This document shows positions 34,257 to 43,299 of a stretch of 64,000 nucleotides of DNA, in pieces; position 1 is the stretch's first letter; each line of letters starts with the position of its first letter. This DNA is from Arthrobacter sp. S41. Lineage in GTDB: Bacteria; Actinomycetota; Actinomycetes; Actinomycetales; Micrococcaceae. The notes below the pieces were generated by a model. That model had not been told where the DNA came from. It was given only the letters and a program-made list of their open reading frames with translations, and made no database searches. The stretch lies in contig NZ_SIHY01000001.1 in the NCBI RefSeq assembly GCF_004320535.1, positions 1,116,001 to 1,180,000 of the forward strand, given 5' to 3'. The position numbers were made by a program, and so were the translations under genes.

Positions 34257-35167
34257 GCGCATCAATTCTTTTTGATACACCCGGTCCGAAAGCACGTCGC
34301 CGAATCCTGATGATCAACATCGTCGGCGCGATCATCGCGTTGGGCGTTGTGGCTTGGATCTTCTTTGGCCTCGCTGGTAAGGGCCAGATGAAGCCTGAGC
34401 AGTGGGATGACTTCGTTCAGGCAAGCACCTGGAAGAACTACCTGTTGCCCGGTCTGGTCAACACCCTGAAGGCAGCCATCCTGGGCATCATCGGTTCGGT
34501 GATTTTTGGTCTGGTCTTCGGTGTAGGTCGACTCTCGCAGAACAAACTCATCAATGGTTTCTGTACTGTCATCGTGGAATTCTTCCGCGCTGTTCCAGTG
34601 CTGCTGATGATCGTGTTCTTCAACGTCTTCTTCGCACGCTCCCTGGAGCTACCTGGCGATACTGCGTTGTGGGCTGTAGTGGCCGCACTGGTCTTCTACA
34701 ACGGCTCCGTTGTCGCCGAGCTGGTTCGCTCCGGTGTTCACAACCTGCCTAAGGGGCAGCGTGAGGCCGGCATCGCTATCGGTTTGACCCGTGGCATGTC
34801 GTTGCGTCACATCGAGATTCCGCAGGCTCTGGTGGCTATGTTGCCAGCGTTGATCGGTCAGTTTGTCGTGATCCTGAAGGACTCGGCTCTTGGCTACATC
34901 ATCAGCTTCAACGAGCTGTTGTTCTTCGCCCGCACCTATTCCTCGCCTAATGGCAACGTCTTGCAGGCTTTGATCGTTACTGCGGTCATCTTCATCTTGA
35001 TCAACTTCACCTTGAGCAAGATCGCAGAGATGGTTTCGAAGCGTTTGAGCAGTCGCGTCAAGAAGTCCAAGGATGCCCCTGCTGAATTGGTTGGTGCACC
35101 TGCCGGTGCCTTAGCTGCCGGTTCGGTGGACAGCGCCGAGAAGGATCCAAATAATCCTGGCGTCTAA
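34253..35167 (+). CDS. gluD: Amino-acid ABC transporter permease (GluD type)
   Basis: A 304-residue second permease. An N-terminal membrane helix (about 18-40) precedes the main permease domain, with EAA loop GQREAGIAIGLTRGMSLRHIEIPQ. The last 35 residues are a hydrophilic Ala/Pro/Glu-rich tail of no known function. It ends 10 bases before the IS30-family insertion, which probably separated it from its native terminator. Confidence 0.88.
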   Translation: MSASILFDTPGPKARRRILMINIVGAIIALGVVAWIFFGLAGKGQMKPEQWDDFVQASTWKNYLLPGLVNTLKAAILGIIGSVIFGLVFGVGRLSQNKLINGFCTVIVEFFRAVPVLLMIVFFNVFFARSLELPGDTALWAVVAALVFYNGSVVAELVRSGVHNLPKGQREAGIAIGLTRGMSLRHIEIPQALVAMLPALIGQFVVILKDSALGYIISFNELLFFARTYSSPNGNVLQALIVTAVIFILINFTLSKIAEMVSKRLSSRVKKSKDAPAELVGAPAGALAAGSVDSAEKDPNNPGV

Positions 35168-35177
35168 ATAATCAGGC

Positions 35178-35228
35178 ACAAAAAATGCTCTCGCTGCTTC
35201 GGCGGGTTCTAGCGATCGTCGCAACACC
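35178..35228 (+). repeat. Left inverted repeat (IRL) of the IS30 element
   Basis: Begins ACAAAAAATGCTCTCGCTGC and pairs with the right end over about 50 bases with one 2-base gap and few mismatches. Confidence 0.88.
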
Positions 35229-35234
35229 GACGGT

Positions 35235-36856
35235 CTAGGCCTCTAACAATAAGTCATGCATACGCTCGGCTGGAGTCTTCCAGTCGAGCGTTTTGCGTGG
35301 ACGCCCATTAAGCAACACCGCCACCTGCTCCAAATCCTCCGGACCATACTTGCTCAAATCAGTACCCTTTGGAAAATACTGACGCAACAACCCATTCGTG
35401 TTCTCATTAGAACCACGCTGCCAAGGACTGTGCGGATCACAGAAATACACATCCATATCTGTCGCCTCGCTAAACGACTTATGCAACGCCATCTCAATAC
35501 CCTGATCCCACGTCAAAGAACCACGCAACGCCTCAGGCAACGTCGCCATTGTTGCAATCAGCCCGTCACGCACCGTCTCTGCCGTATTGTCACCAGGCAA
35601 ATGCACCAGCATCACAAACCGGGTGCTACGCTCAACCAGCGTACCAATGGCTGACTGATTCCCCGCACCCATGATCAAGTCACCTTCCCAATGACCAGGC
35701 ACGCACGGTCCTCAACCTCAGCATGACGTTCACTGATACTAATCATCGGATCACGGAAACGCGACCGGCGCTCATCAACCTTCTTCTGCGGTTTACGGCG
35801 CACCCTGCCCGAACGCAGGGTATGAACAACTTCTCGCTTCAAACCACCACGGGCTTGCACAAAGATTGATTGATACACCGTTTCTTGAGTCACTCGCATC
35901 TCCAAATCATCAGGGTGATCAGCAACCAAACGGAAACAGATTTGTTCCGGTGACCACCCTAGACGCAAACCATAAACAACGTAATCACGTAACGGACCAG
36001 GACAAGCAAGTTTCGCTTCCTTCTGCCGTGACCTACGGGCCACAGCCTGCCGGTGCGCCGCGTGAGGATAGTAATCATCCTGGGCAGTGCGGTTTCGTCG
36101 CAGTTCTCTACTGATGGTGGACGGTGAGCGGTTAAGCTTGATGGCGATCTGACGTATCGAGTGCCCAGCAATGCATAGCGCATAGATTTCTTCGCGTTCA
36201 GTCATGGACAGATATCGCGGATCAATCTGCTTCTCCAGCGCGGGAAGACTTGGACTCGCGGTATTGTGCTGCCGGCCTGACTCGGTGGCGTGGGTAGTCA
36301 TTCCACTGTTATATTCCACTACCCGACCGTCGGGATAGAACCGTTTGTTTCCGCTTCTGCGGATGCCGTGGTCCCACTCTCGACCGGTTTCCAAATGGGC
36401 GCCCACCTGTTTGACGGCATCCCGAAGGCTCATACCTTGGGCGCGGAGGCGTAGGAACTCCTCACGTTTGCCCGCGTGAGATGTCGGAATTTTTAGCTTT
36501 GCCTTAACCACCCATTGGTAGCAAGTGTGGATCGGTATATTGACTTCGCGTGCCGCTTGGCTAACGTTTTGAAGCTTGTCGAAGGCAGTGAAGAACGCGT
36601 CTTTCTGTTCTTGCGTGTATCTCGTTTTGGGCTTGCCACGAGTGGCGGAAGGGGCCGATCGGGATGATGCCCAGCCGTGTTTTTTGGCGAGTTGATACGC
36701 CGCGGGAAGTGAGACGCCGATGGCTTGGGCAGCATCTTTGACACGCTGAGTCTCATCGAGCACTTCGTTGAAACGTTGCTTCTCGTCCGGTGTGAGCCTT
36801 GCCCTTGGAATTCGTTGAGGCGTGGCCGGTGACGGGTTCTGGGTTAAATGAGGCAC
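35235..36856 (-). pseudogene. Frameshifted IS30-family transposase
   Basis: Residues 1-385 are read in the first frame (36856 down to about 35702) and the remaining 155 in another (35702 to 35235). A single missing G near 35702, after the EVEDRA codons, breaks the reading frame; restoring it gives [20 protein letters not shown], the family sequence, and a protein of about 540 residues. The HTH part (RYLSMTEREEIYALC..., 214-256) is in the first fragment. All of the DDE catalytic residues are in the second: [17 protein letters not shown] and NENTNGLLR. No typical -1 slippery site lies at the junction, so it is more likely inactivated than programmed. The N-terminus has extra HTH-like repeats at 19-62 and 77-121. 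Confidence 0.87.
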
Positions 36857-36882
36857 GGTCGTTGCAACTCCTGATTATTCAG

Positions 36883-36935
36883 GGTGTTGCAACGACCGTT
36901 AGAACCCGCCTTCAAGCAGCGAGAGCATTTTTTGT
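36883..36935 (-). repeat. Right inverted repeat (IRR) of the IS30 element
   Basis: Reverse complement of IRL; reading inward from 36935 it starts ACAAAAAATGCTC. The transposase gene starts 27 bases inside it. Confidence 0.88.
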
Positions 36936-36960
36936 GGCCATTAGTTGCCAAGAGCGTTAG

Positions 36961-38046
36961 TTAGCTTAGCCAGGCGCGTAAGGAGTTTAGACAGGTGCGG
37001 ATATCTTCCTGCGCCACGTGCTCGTCATCGCTGTGTGCCAGCAACGCATCGCCCGGACCAAAGTTGACCGCTGAAACGCCGAGGGCAGAGAAGCGGGACA
37101 CATCCGTCCAACCGTATTTAGGCTTCGGTTCCTGGCCAAGGATCTTGATTAGGTCTGCGGCGATTTCCTGATTGAGCCCTGGCTTGGCACCTTCGGCCCC
37201 ATCGGTGCGCTCAATCTCAAAGCCCTCAAAGAGTTCAAAGACCAATGCCTCGGCCTGGGCCAGAGTCTTGTCCGGAGCAAAGCGGTAGTTGATTTCGACT
37301 TCGCAGTAATCGGGAATGACGTTACCTGCGATACCACCATTGATACGTACCGCATTCATCCCTTCGCGGTAGTCCAATCCTTCAACGGTGATGGTCTGTG
37401 GCTGGTACTCGGCTAGGCGTTGCAGGATTGGGGCAGCATCATGAATGGCGTTGTGCCCCATCCATGCGCGGCCCGAGTGCGCAGCTTTACCGTGGGTTCG
37501 GATGACAAAACGGCTAGTTCCGTTACATCCGCCCTCAACGGTGCCGTTGGTTGGTTCTAGCAGGATGGCAAAATCAGCTTCCAGAAGTTCAGGACTGTTG
37601 CGTACCAGACGGCCCAATCCAGACTTGGCTGCTTCTACTTCTTCATGATCATAAAAGACATAGGTCACGTCGTACTTAGCATCGGTGAGTTCGGCGGCAA
37701 GGGCCAGCTGAACGGCAACGCCTCCCTTCATGTCGGTGGCTCCACGTCCGTAGATCACACCGTTAATCACCTGTGCTGGAACGGTGCCTAGTGCACCTTC
37801 AGTACGAGGCAAGGGAACGGTGTCCAAGTGCCCGGCCAGCACAACCCGGCGCTCACTCCCAAAGTTGGTGCGGGCAACAATCGCGTCTTGGTCACGGTGA
37901 ACCTGCAAATGCTCCAGCTTCAACAACGCCTCATGTACCTGATCGGCGATGGCTTGTTCGTTTCCGGAGACAGATTCAATGTTCATGATCTGCTCGGTCA
38001 GCACTGCGACGTCCTGTCGCAGGTCCAATTCGTTCACGGTATTCAC
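36961..38046 (-). CDS. dapE: Succinyl-diaminopimelate desuccinylase DapE
   Basis: A 361-residue M20-family zinc peptidase that hydrolyses N-succinyl-LL-diaminopimelate. Metal ligands are in AGHLDTVPL (His, Asp) and GRGATDMKGGVA (Asp), and the catalytic Glu pair in YDHEEVEAAKSGLG. A further ligand glutamate lies in LLEPTNGTVEGGC. It is divergent from dapD across 73 bases and lies just beyond the IS30 element. The succinylase genes dapC, dapD and dapE are all in this window. Confidence 0.92.
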   Translation of the reverse strand: MNTVNELDLRQDVAVLTEQIMNIESVSGNEQAIADQVHEALLKLEHLQVHRDQDAIVARTNFGSERRVVLAGHLDTVPLPRTEGALGTVPAQVINGVIYGRGATDMKGGVAVQLALAAELTDAKYDVTYVFYDHEEVEAAKSGLGRLVRNSPELLEADFAILLEPTNGTVEGGCNGTSRFVIRTHGKAAHSGRAWMGHNAIHDAAPILQRLAEYQPQTITVEGLDYREGMNAVRINGGIAGNVIPDYCEVEINYRFAPDKTLAQAEALVFELFEGFEIERTDGAEGAKPGLNQEIAADLIKILGQEPKPKYGWTDVSRFSALGVSAVNFGPGDALLAHSDDEHVAQEDIRTCLNSLRAWLS

Positions 38047-38119
38047 AGTCCTACGTTTCTAGCTTCACTAGCCTGTCATCTATCAACGTTACCCGGGGCA
38101 ACAACGATACGATCAGTGT

Positions 38120-39076
38120 ATGACTTCAGAAACTGTGACTGCCTCCAGTGACTCCTCCGTACGCTTGGCTTCAGGCCACGGGCTTGCCACCATCGCAGCA
38201 GATGGATCCGTCCTCGACGTCTGGTACCCAGCACCTGTGCTTGGTGAACTAGAAGAGGCTGATTCCCTGCCTCGTGAGTTGGCTTCTGCCGCTCAGGATG
38301 ACGCTGCTCGTGGCACCACTCAGAAAGTGGTCTCGATGACCATTGACCTCGATGTGGCTCCCGCCGATACCGCAGATGTGTGGCTTCGTCTGCACGTACT
38401 ATCCCACCGTTTGGCGCAGCCAAACACCATCAACCTTGACGGCATTTTTGGTCATTTGGCTAACGTCGTTTGGACCAACTTCGGTCCATGCCAGGTTGAA
38501 GGCTTCGAAGTAACCCGTCTAAAGCTTCGTTCCCGTGGTGCTGTCACCGTTTACGGTGTAGACAAGTTCCCACGCATGGTTGACTACGTTGTACCTTCGG
38601 GCGTCCGTATTGCTGATGCTGACCGTGTGCGCTTGGGCGCTCACCTGGCTGATGGCACCACCGTGATGCACGAAGGCTTTGTAAACTTCAACGCCGGCAC
38701 CTTGGGCACCTCGATGGTTGAGGGACGCATCTCGGCCTCGGTCATCGTGGGCAACGGCTCCGACGTAGGCGGCGGCGCCTCGATCATGGGCACCCTTTCG
38801 GGTGGTGGCAAGGAACGCATCGTCATTGGGGAGCGAGTACTGCTCGGCGCCAACGCTGGTGTGGGCATCTCCATCGGTGACGACTCGGTGGTTGAAGCCG
38901 GCCTCTACGTCACCGCGGGCACCCGCGTACTCTTGGGCGACAAGCAGGTGAAGGCTTTGGAGCTCTCCGGCGTTCCAAACCTTCTCTTCCGTCGCAACTC
39001 GATTACCGGTGCGGTCGAAGCATTGGCTCGCGCGGGTCAGACTGTTGAGCTGAACAGCGCACTGCACGCTAACTAA
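38120..39076 (+). CDS. dapD: 2,3,4,5-tetrahydropyridine-2,6-dicarboxylate N-succinyltransferase DapD
   Basis: A 318-residue trimeric acyltransferase that succinylates tetrahydrodipicolinate. A C-terminal left-handed beta helix is visible as hexapeptide repeats in about residues 190-290: [38 protein letters not shown]. The length fits the actinobacterial DapD, which is longer than that of E. coli. The product feeds DapC and then DapE, the latter divergent next to it. Confidence 0.92.
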   Translation: MTSETVTASSDSSVRLASGHGLATIAADGSVLDVWYPAPVLGELEEADSLPRELASAAQDDAARGTTQKVVSMTIDLDVAPADTADVWLRLHVLSHRLAQPNTINLDGIFGHLANVVWTNFGPCQVEGFEVTRLKLRSRGAVTVYGVDKFPRMVDYVVPSGVRIADADRVRLGAHLADGTTVMHEGFVNFNAGTLGTSMVEGRISASVIVGNGSDVGGGASIMGTLSGGGKERIVIGERVLLGANAGVGISIGDDSVVEAGLYVTAGTRVLLGDKQVKALELSGVPNLLFRRNSITGAVEALARAGQTVELNSALHAN

Positions 39077-39102
39077 ATTTTCTCGCTTTTGTGCGAGCTT
39101 TG

Positions 39103-39152
39103 AACAGTGAGGGTAGGCGGAACATCGTTCCGCCTACCCTCACTGTTTTCTG
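39103..39152. terminator. Strong terminator after dapD
   Basis: A perfect 21-bp stem (39103-39123 and 39127-39147) with a 3-base ATC loop, followed by TTC TGT. It sits between dapD and the convergent unknown gene and may serve both strands. A smaller hairpin at 39082-39097 precedes it. Confidence 0.9.
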
Positions 39153-39165
39153 TAACCTGCTGTTT

Positions 39166-39798
39166 TTAGTCCCCAGGGAAAATGATGGTGACCATGGGCT
39201 GAATGAAACCGCGGAAAGCACCAGCATCTTTCATCAAGGATGTACTTGCAACAATGGTGCCCGGTCCAGCCAGCCATGCTCGGGGCTCATCCAGCGGCAC
39301 ATCAATGAGTTGAATCTCTTGGGTTGCATTTTTCGTATCGTGTTCAACTCCGTGGTCTATCAAAATCCGTTCCAACTCATCTAGTCTGCGCGGAACGTAG
39401 CTGGGACTTTGCTGCTCAAAGTGTTGAGCATGCGCTTGCGCAAAAACAGTTGCCTGACCGTAATGAGCGCGGGCTAGTCTTGCCAGCGCAGGGAACCCGT
39501 CAGCGTCCAGTCTTTCGTGCAGTTTTTGTTCTTCTGCCTGTTCTTCAGCAATGTCAGCGGCCGTGAGAGTCCCCCACCACGCGCTCCATTCTTGCTTAAA
39601 CTGTCCGTGCGAAGAATCAGCACCGTTGCGATTCTTGATCGTTGAGGACAGTCGGGAGTTCGGTCCGGCCTCAGCCGGATCCACACCGCCCAACTCCCTC
39701 AAGTACAAAGCCATGAGCATCGTTTGATCGGTCTTGATGGCCAATGACCAGTTGTTTCCACGACGAAAGTACATGCGTACCACCTGACTTTTGGGCAT
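39166..39798 (-). CDS. Conserved hypothetical protein
   Basis: A 210-residue soluble protein I do not recognise. It is acidic and helical, with Ala/Glu-rich stretches such as TAADIAEEQAEEQKLHERL (residues about 75-95) and no membrane segment or signal. It lies between dapD and gltA on the minus strand, with its own 40-base gap on either side of terminators. A shorter start at Met9 is possible. No domain or function is proposed. Confidence 0.55.
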   Translation of the reverse strand: MPKSQVVRMYFRRGNNWSLAIKTDQTMLMALYLRELGGVDPAEAGPNSRLSSTIKNRNGADSSHGQFKQEWSAWWGTLTAADIAEEQAEEQKLHERLDADGFPALARLARAHYGQATVFAQAHAQHFEQQSPSYVPRRLDELERILIDHGVEHDTKNATQEIQLIDVPLDEPRAWLAGPGTIVASTSLMKDAGAFRGFIQPMVTIIFPGD

Positions 39799-39850
39799 AC
39801 CCTCGCGGTCTTAAAGTCAAAGAATACTCCCGTATGCACGCTTAAAACAG

Positions 39851-39893
39851 ACAAGAGGCTTGCCATCCTTTATACGGATGGCAAGCCTCTTGT
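39851..39893 (-). terminator. Rho-independent terminator after gltA
   Basis: A perfect 18-bp stem (39851-39868 and 39876-39893) with a 7-base loop. On the minus strand CTGTTTTAAG follows. It lies 18 bases beyond the gltA stop. Confidence 0.9.
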
Positions 39894-39911
39894 GAGCGTT
39901 CGTACGCTACC

Positions 39912-41201
39912 TTATGGCTTGGTGTAGCCTGGGTAGTCGCGTTCGGTTTCACCCATGTACAGCTGACGTGGGCGGCCGATCTTTAGTTCTGGATCCTTGA
40001 TCATTTCGCGCCACTGTGCGATCCAGCCTGGAAGGCGTCCAATCGCGAACAGTACGGTGAACATCTTTTCAGGGAAGCCCATAGCGGTGTAGATCAAGCC
40101 GGTGTAGAAGTCTACGTTCGGGTAGAGCTTGCGCGAGATGAAGTACTCATCGTTCAGGGCAGTTTCTTCCAGCTTCATCGCGATATCAAGCAACTCGTTC
40201 TTGCCCTGCTTTGCCAGCAGGTCGTGAGCGGTCTTCTTGATGATCTTTGCGCGAGGATCGTAGTTCTTGTACACGCGGTGGCCGAAGCCCATCAGGCGTA
40301 CGCCGTCTTCCTTGTTCTTGACCTTCTCCATGAATTCTTCTGGAGAGATGCCCGAAGACTGGATTTCGCGCAGCATCTTGAGCACAGCTTCGTTGGCGCC
40401 GCCGTGGGCCGGGCCAGAAAGTGCGTGGATACCGGCAGAAACCGAAGCGAACATGTTGGCTTCCGAGGAACCTACCAGGCGCACGGTGGAGGTCGAGCAG
40501 TTCTGCTCGTGGTCCGCGTGCAAGATCAGCAGTAGGTCAAGTGCCTTGACTACGTCTGGATCCTGGATGTAAGGCTCTGCGGCGGTGCCGAAGCACAGGC
40601 GCAGGAAGTTCTCGACCATGTTCATCGAGTTATCTGGGTACAGCAGTGCCTGTCCGATGGACTTCTTGTGGGCGTAAGCAGCCAACACTGGAAGCTTTGC
40701 CAACAGGCGCAGGGTCGAGCTTTCGACCTGCTTTGAGTCCTTTGGATCCAGAGAATCCTGGTACCAAGTGGACAATGCCGATACGGCCGAGGACAGCACT
40801 GGCATTGGGTGTGCGTCGCGTGGGAAGCCACCGAAGAAGCCCTTGAGCTCTTCGTGCAGCAGGGTGTGGCGGCGCAGTGAGTTGTCGAACTCTGCCAGCT
40901 GATCAGCGGTAGGTAGTTCGCCGTAGATCAGCAGGTAGGTTACCTCGATGAAGCTGGACTTCTCAGCCAACTGCTCGATTGGGTAGCCACGGTAACGCAG
41001 GATACCTGCATCGCCGTCGATGTAGGTGATCGCGGACTTGGTGGCCGCGGTGTTCATGAAGCCAGGATCGTAGGTCACGTTCCCGGTGGTCTTCAATAGT
41101 GGTGCTACAGCGAAACCGTCGTTGCCCTCAGCAGCCGGGATAACCGGTAGCTCAAGGTTGGTATCACCAAATTGTAGCTGCGCAGATGTAGTATCTGTCA
41201 T
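39912..41201 (-). CDS. gltA: Citrate synthase GltA
   Basis: A 429-residue type II citrate synthase that condenses oxaloacetate and acetyl-CoA at the entry of the TCA cycle. The catalytic histidines are in SGPAHGGANEAVLKML and GFGHRVYKNYDPRA, and the catalytic Asp in PNVDFYTGLIY. The ATG at 41201 was chosen because AGGAGAAGC lies just upstream; a longer reading from 41249 would add 16 residues. It is divergent from nothing and lies after dapC on the same strand. Confidence 0.94.
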   Translation of the reverse strand: MTDTTSAQLQFGDTNLELPVIPAAEGNDGFAVAPLLKTTGNVTYDPGFMNTAATKSAITYIDGDAGILRYRGYPIEQLAEKSSFIEVTYLLIYGELPTADQLAEFDNSLRRHTLLHEELKGFFGGFPRDAHPMPVLSSAVSALSTWYQDSLDPKDSKQVESSTLRLLAKLPVLAAYAHKKSIGQALLYPDNSMNMVENFLRLCFGTAAEPYIQDPDVVKALDLLLILHADHEQNCSTSTVRLVGSSEANMFASVSAGIHALSGPAHGGANEAVLKMLREIQSSGISPEEFMEKVKNKEDGVRLMGFGHRVYKNYDPRAKIIKKTAHDLLAKQGKNELLDIAMKLEETALNDEYFISRKLYPNVDFYTGLIYTAMGFPEKMFTVLFAIGRLPGWIAQWREMIKDPELKIGRPRQLYMGETERDYPGYTKP

Positions 41202-41299
41202 TGCTTCTCCTAACCGGAAAGCGTGTAGTTCCGAAAGGTCAGTCGTCACCTTAGAACATACCGCGACTGGACCCTATCTCGCTAATCAGACTGTCATCT

Positions 41300-42415
41300 T
41301 CACCGGTTGGCGGAAGAATTCAGCCGTTCAACGGCGGCCGCGATCCGTTCGTCGGAGGCGGTCAATGCCACGCGTACGTGGCGTTCTCCTGCAGCGCCGT
41401 AAAAGGCGCCAGGGCCTGCAACAATTCCTAGCTGGGCTAGGGCTTCAATTGTTTCGAAGCTCGGACGGTCCGCGGTGCACCATAGGTACAAACCAGCGAC
41501 CGAATCTTCGATCCGCAGTCCGAAGTTTTCTAGTGCTGGGCGAAGTGCTTCGCGGCGGGCACGGTAGATTTCGCGCTGCTGTGCCACATGTTCGTCATCG
41601 CCAAGCGCAACCACCATGGCGTGCTGGATGGGACCGGGAACGATCATGCCAGCATGCTTGCGGCTGTTGACCAGCGTTGGCATGAGGTTTGGTGCACCAG
41701 CTACAAAAGCGGCACGGTAGCCAGCCAAGTTGGACTGCTTAGACAGCGAGTACAGCGCTAGTAAGTTATCGAGGTTTCCCCCACTCACTTCTGGGTCAAG
41801 AATGCTAGGCACTTGGCCTTCATATTCTTCCCAACCCAGTTCCGCATAACATTCGTCGGAGGCGACCACAGCACCAATTTCGCGAGCCTGCTCAACGATC
41901 TGGCGCAGTTGCGCACTAGCTCGCACCTTGCCGGTGGGATTACCTGGCGAGTTGACCCAGATGAGCTTAACGCGAGAAAGTTCCTCGGCGCTCAGTTCAT
42001 CAAGATCATCGGTGGCGATAGGGATAGCCGAGACCAGCTGTGCACCGATGTCATAGGTTGGGTAGGCAATCTTTGGTCGGACAACAATATCCCCGGCGCC
42101 GATTCCCAGAAGCAGTGGCAACCAGGCCACCATCTCCTTGGAGCCAACCGTTGGCATGACGTCATCGATGCTCAAGCCCGTAACGTTACGGCGACGCGCA
42201 AACCAGTCAACAATGGCTTGGCGAACTTCAACGGTTCCATGCGTGGTGGGGTATCCGTGAGAGTTTGCCGCTTGAGCCAACGCGTCCTGAATGATCTGCG
42301 GGGTGTTATCGACCGGCGTGCCGATCGAAAGGTCCACGACCCCTCCTGGATGCTTTGCAGCCTGCTCGCGATATGGTGCGAGCTGGTTCCAGGGGTAATC
42401 GGGGAGCTTAAGCAT
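41300..42415 (-). CDS. dapC: Succinyldiaminopimelate transaminase DapC
   Basis: A 371-residue class I aminotransferase that transfers an amino group to N-succinyl-2-amino-6-ketopimelate. The PLP lysine is in YSLSKQSNLAGYR. The N-terminal DLSIGTPVDNTP is typical of the actinobacterial DapC. It follows a ferredoxin gene by 11 bases, the same pairing as Rv1177-Rv1178 in M. tuberculosis (from memory). Confidence 0.9.
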   Translation of the reverse strand: MLKLPDYPWNQLAPYREQAAKHPGGVVDLSIGTPVDNTPQIIQDALAQAANSHGYPTTHGTVEVRQAIVDWFARRRNVTGLSIDDVMPTVGSKEMVAWLPLLLGIGAGDIVVRPKIAYPTYDIGAQLVSAIPIATDDLDELSAEELSRVKLIWVNSPGNPTGKVRASAQLRQIVEQAREIGAVVASDECYAELGWEEYEGQVPSILDPEVSGGNLDNLLALYSLSKQSNLAGYRAAFVAGAPNLMPTLVNSRKHAGMIVPGPIQHAMVVALGDDEHVAQQREIYRARREALRPALENFGLRIEDSVAGLYLWCTADRPSFETIEALAQLGIVAGPGAFYGAAGERHVRVALTASDERIAAAVERLNSSANR

Positions 42416-42426
42416 AAAAGTAAAAC

Positions 42427-42750
42427 CTAGCCTTGGTTCTGAAGTGGCAGTGCACTGATGATTGGGTGATCAGTACCGGTATTACCAATTTTAGCGGCGC
42501 CACCTGGGGAACCAAGTTCATCGAAAAAGTCGACGTTAGCTTTGTAATAGTCAGCCCATTCGTCGGGCACATCATCTTCGTAGTAGATGGCTTCAACGGG
42601 GCAGACTGGTTCGCAGGCGCCGCAGTCAACACATTCATCCGGGTGAATGTATAGCGAGCGTTCGCCTTCATAAATACAATCTACCGGGCACTCTTCGACA
42701 CACGCCTTGTCTTTCACGTCGACGCAGGGCTGAGCGATGATGTAAGTCAC
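42427..42750 (-). CDS. fdxA: 7Fe ferredoxin FdxA
   Basis: A 107-residue ferredoxin with Cys9, Cys17, Cys21, Cys25 and Cys40, Cys43, Cys46, Cys50. The spacing C-x7-C-x3-CP for the first cluster marks the [3Fe-4S][4Fe-4S] type. It donates electrons to redox partners such as P450s. The GTG at 42750 was chosen because homologues begin VTYIIAQPC. It is cotranscribed with dapC. Confidence 0.92.
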   Translation of the reverse strand: MTYIIAQPCVDVKDKACVEECPVDCIYEGERSLYIHPDECVDCGACEPVCPVEAIYYEDDVPDEWADYYKANVDFFDELGSPGGAAKIGNTGTDHPIISALPLQNQG

Positions 42751-42964
42751 GAGGGCCGAGACCTTTCCTTGCACTTGATGGTTTCAACACGAGCGAGCAG
42801 GATTCTGTGATGCTCTTTGAATCTCTAACCGGCTCGAACTACAGTCTAGTCCTGATATCAATACATCTTTGCGCCCATGTACCTGCTGTGACGTAACCGA
42901 CGATTCACATTTCGGCTTCTTGGGCTTTAGATGAATTCTTCTTACGAAAAGATGACGCGCAAAA

Positions 42965-43195
42965 ATGCTTAGTTTTGGTGATCTGGCTACTGGTGACCGT
43001 ATCGTCGTTCGATACCGGTTGAGCAATGCTCAGGCTGGAGAAAAATTTAGCGATGCTTTGGGTGAAGTGCAAGAGATTACCGAAGAGTCGATTAGCGTGA
43101 AGACACGCTCGGAGCTGGTGCGTATTGACCGTTCCTCGATTACTCACGCAAAGCGTGTTCCTCCGCCACCGGCTAGACGCCGGCCTCGCAGCTAA
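42965..43195 (+). CDS. Stand-alone N-terminal domain of a fdxA-linked GNAT family
   Basis: A 76-residue basic protein: GDRIVVRYRL near residue 10-19, then FSDALGEVQEIT, and a proline- and arginine-rich end PPPPARRRPRS. In many actinobacteria the gene divergent from fdxA/dapC encodes this beta-rich domain fused to a C-terminal GNAT domain. Here no GNAT domain follows within 100 bases, so it is only the N-domain. It is divergent from fdxA across 214 bases. The function is unknown. Confidence 0.68.
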   Translation: MLSFGDLATGDRIVVRYRLSNAQAGEKFSDALGEVQEITEESISVKTRSELVRIDRSSITHAKRVPPPPARRRPRS

Positions 43196-43299
43196 AGTGC
43201 TCTGTACTGAACTACTGGCCAGTGGTTTGTGTTCAGATTCTTTGCGACATGTGATTTGACTCTGCCAATCACTTATCGAATTTCGCGTATGCTGATTCC

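Larger units (their letters stand above)
35178..36935. mobile_element. IS30-family insertion sequence, 1758 bp
   Basis: Terminal inverted repeats define the element: 22 identical bases at 35178-35199 and 36914-36935, then a further region with a 2-base gap and few mismatches. The duplicated target GGC lies at 35175-35177 and 36936-36938, a 3-bp duplication as is usual for IS30 elements. The only gene is a transposase on the minus strand, split by a frameshift. The element is between gluD and dapE and interrupts neither. Confidence 0.9.

Noticed and set aside
35235-35702. Separate second gene of the IS element
   Set aside because: It begins mid-domain and joins the larger frame at one missing base, so it is the C-terminal part of the same transposase.
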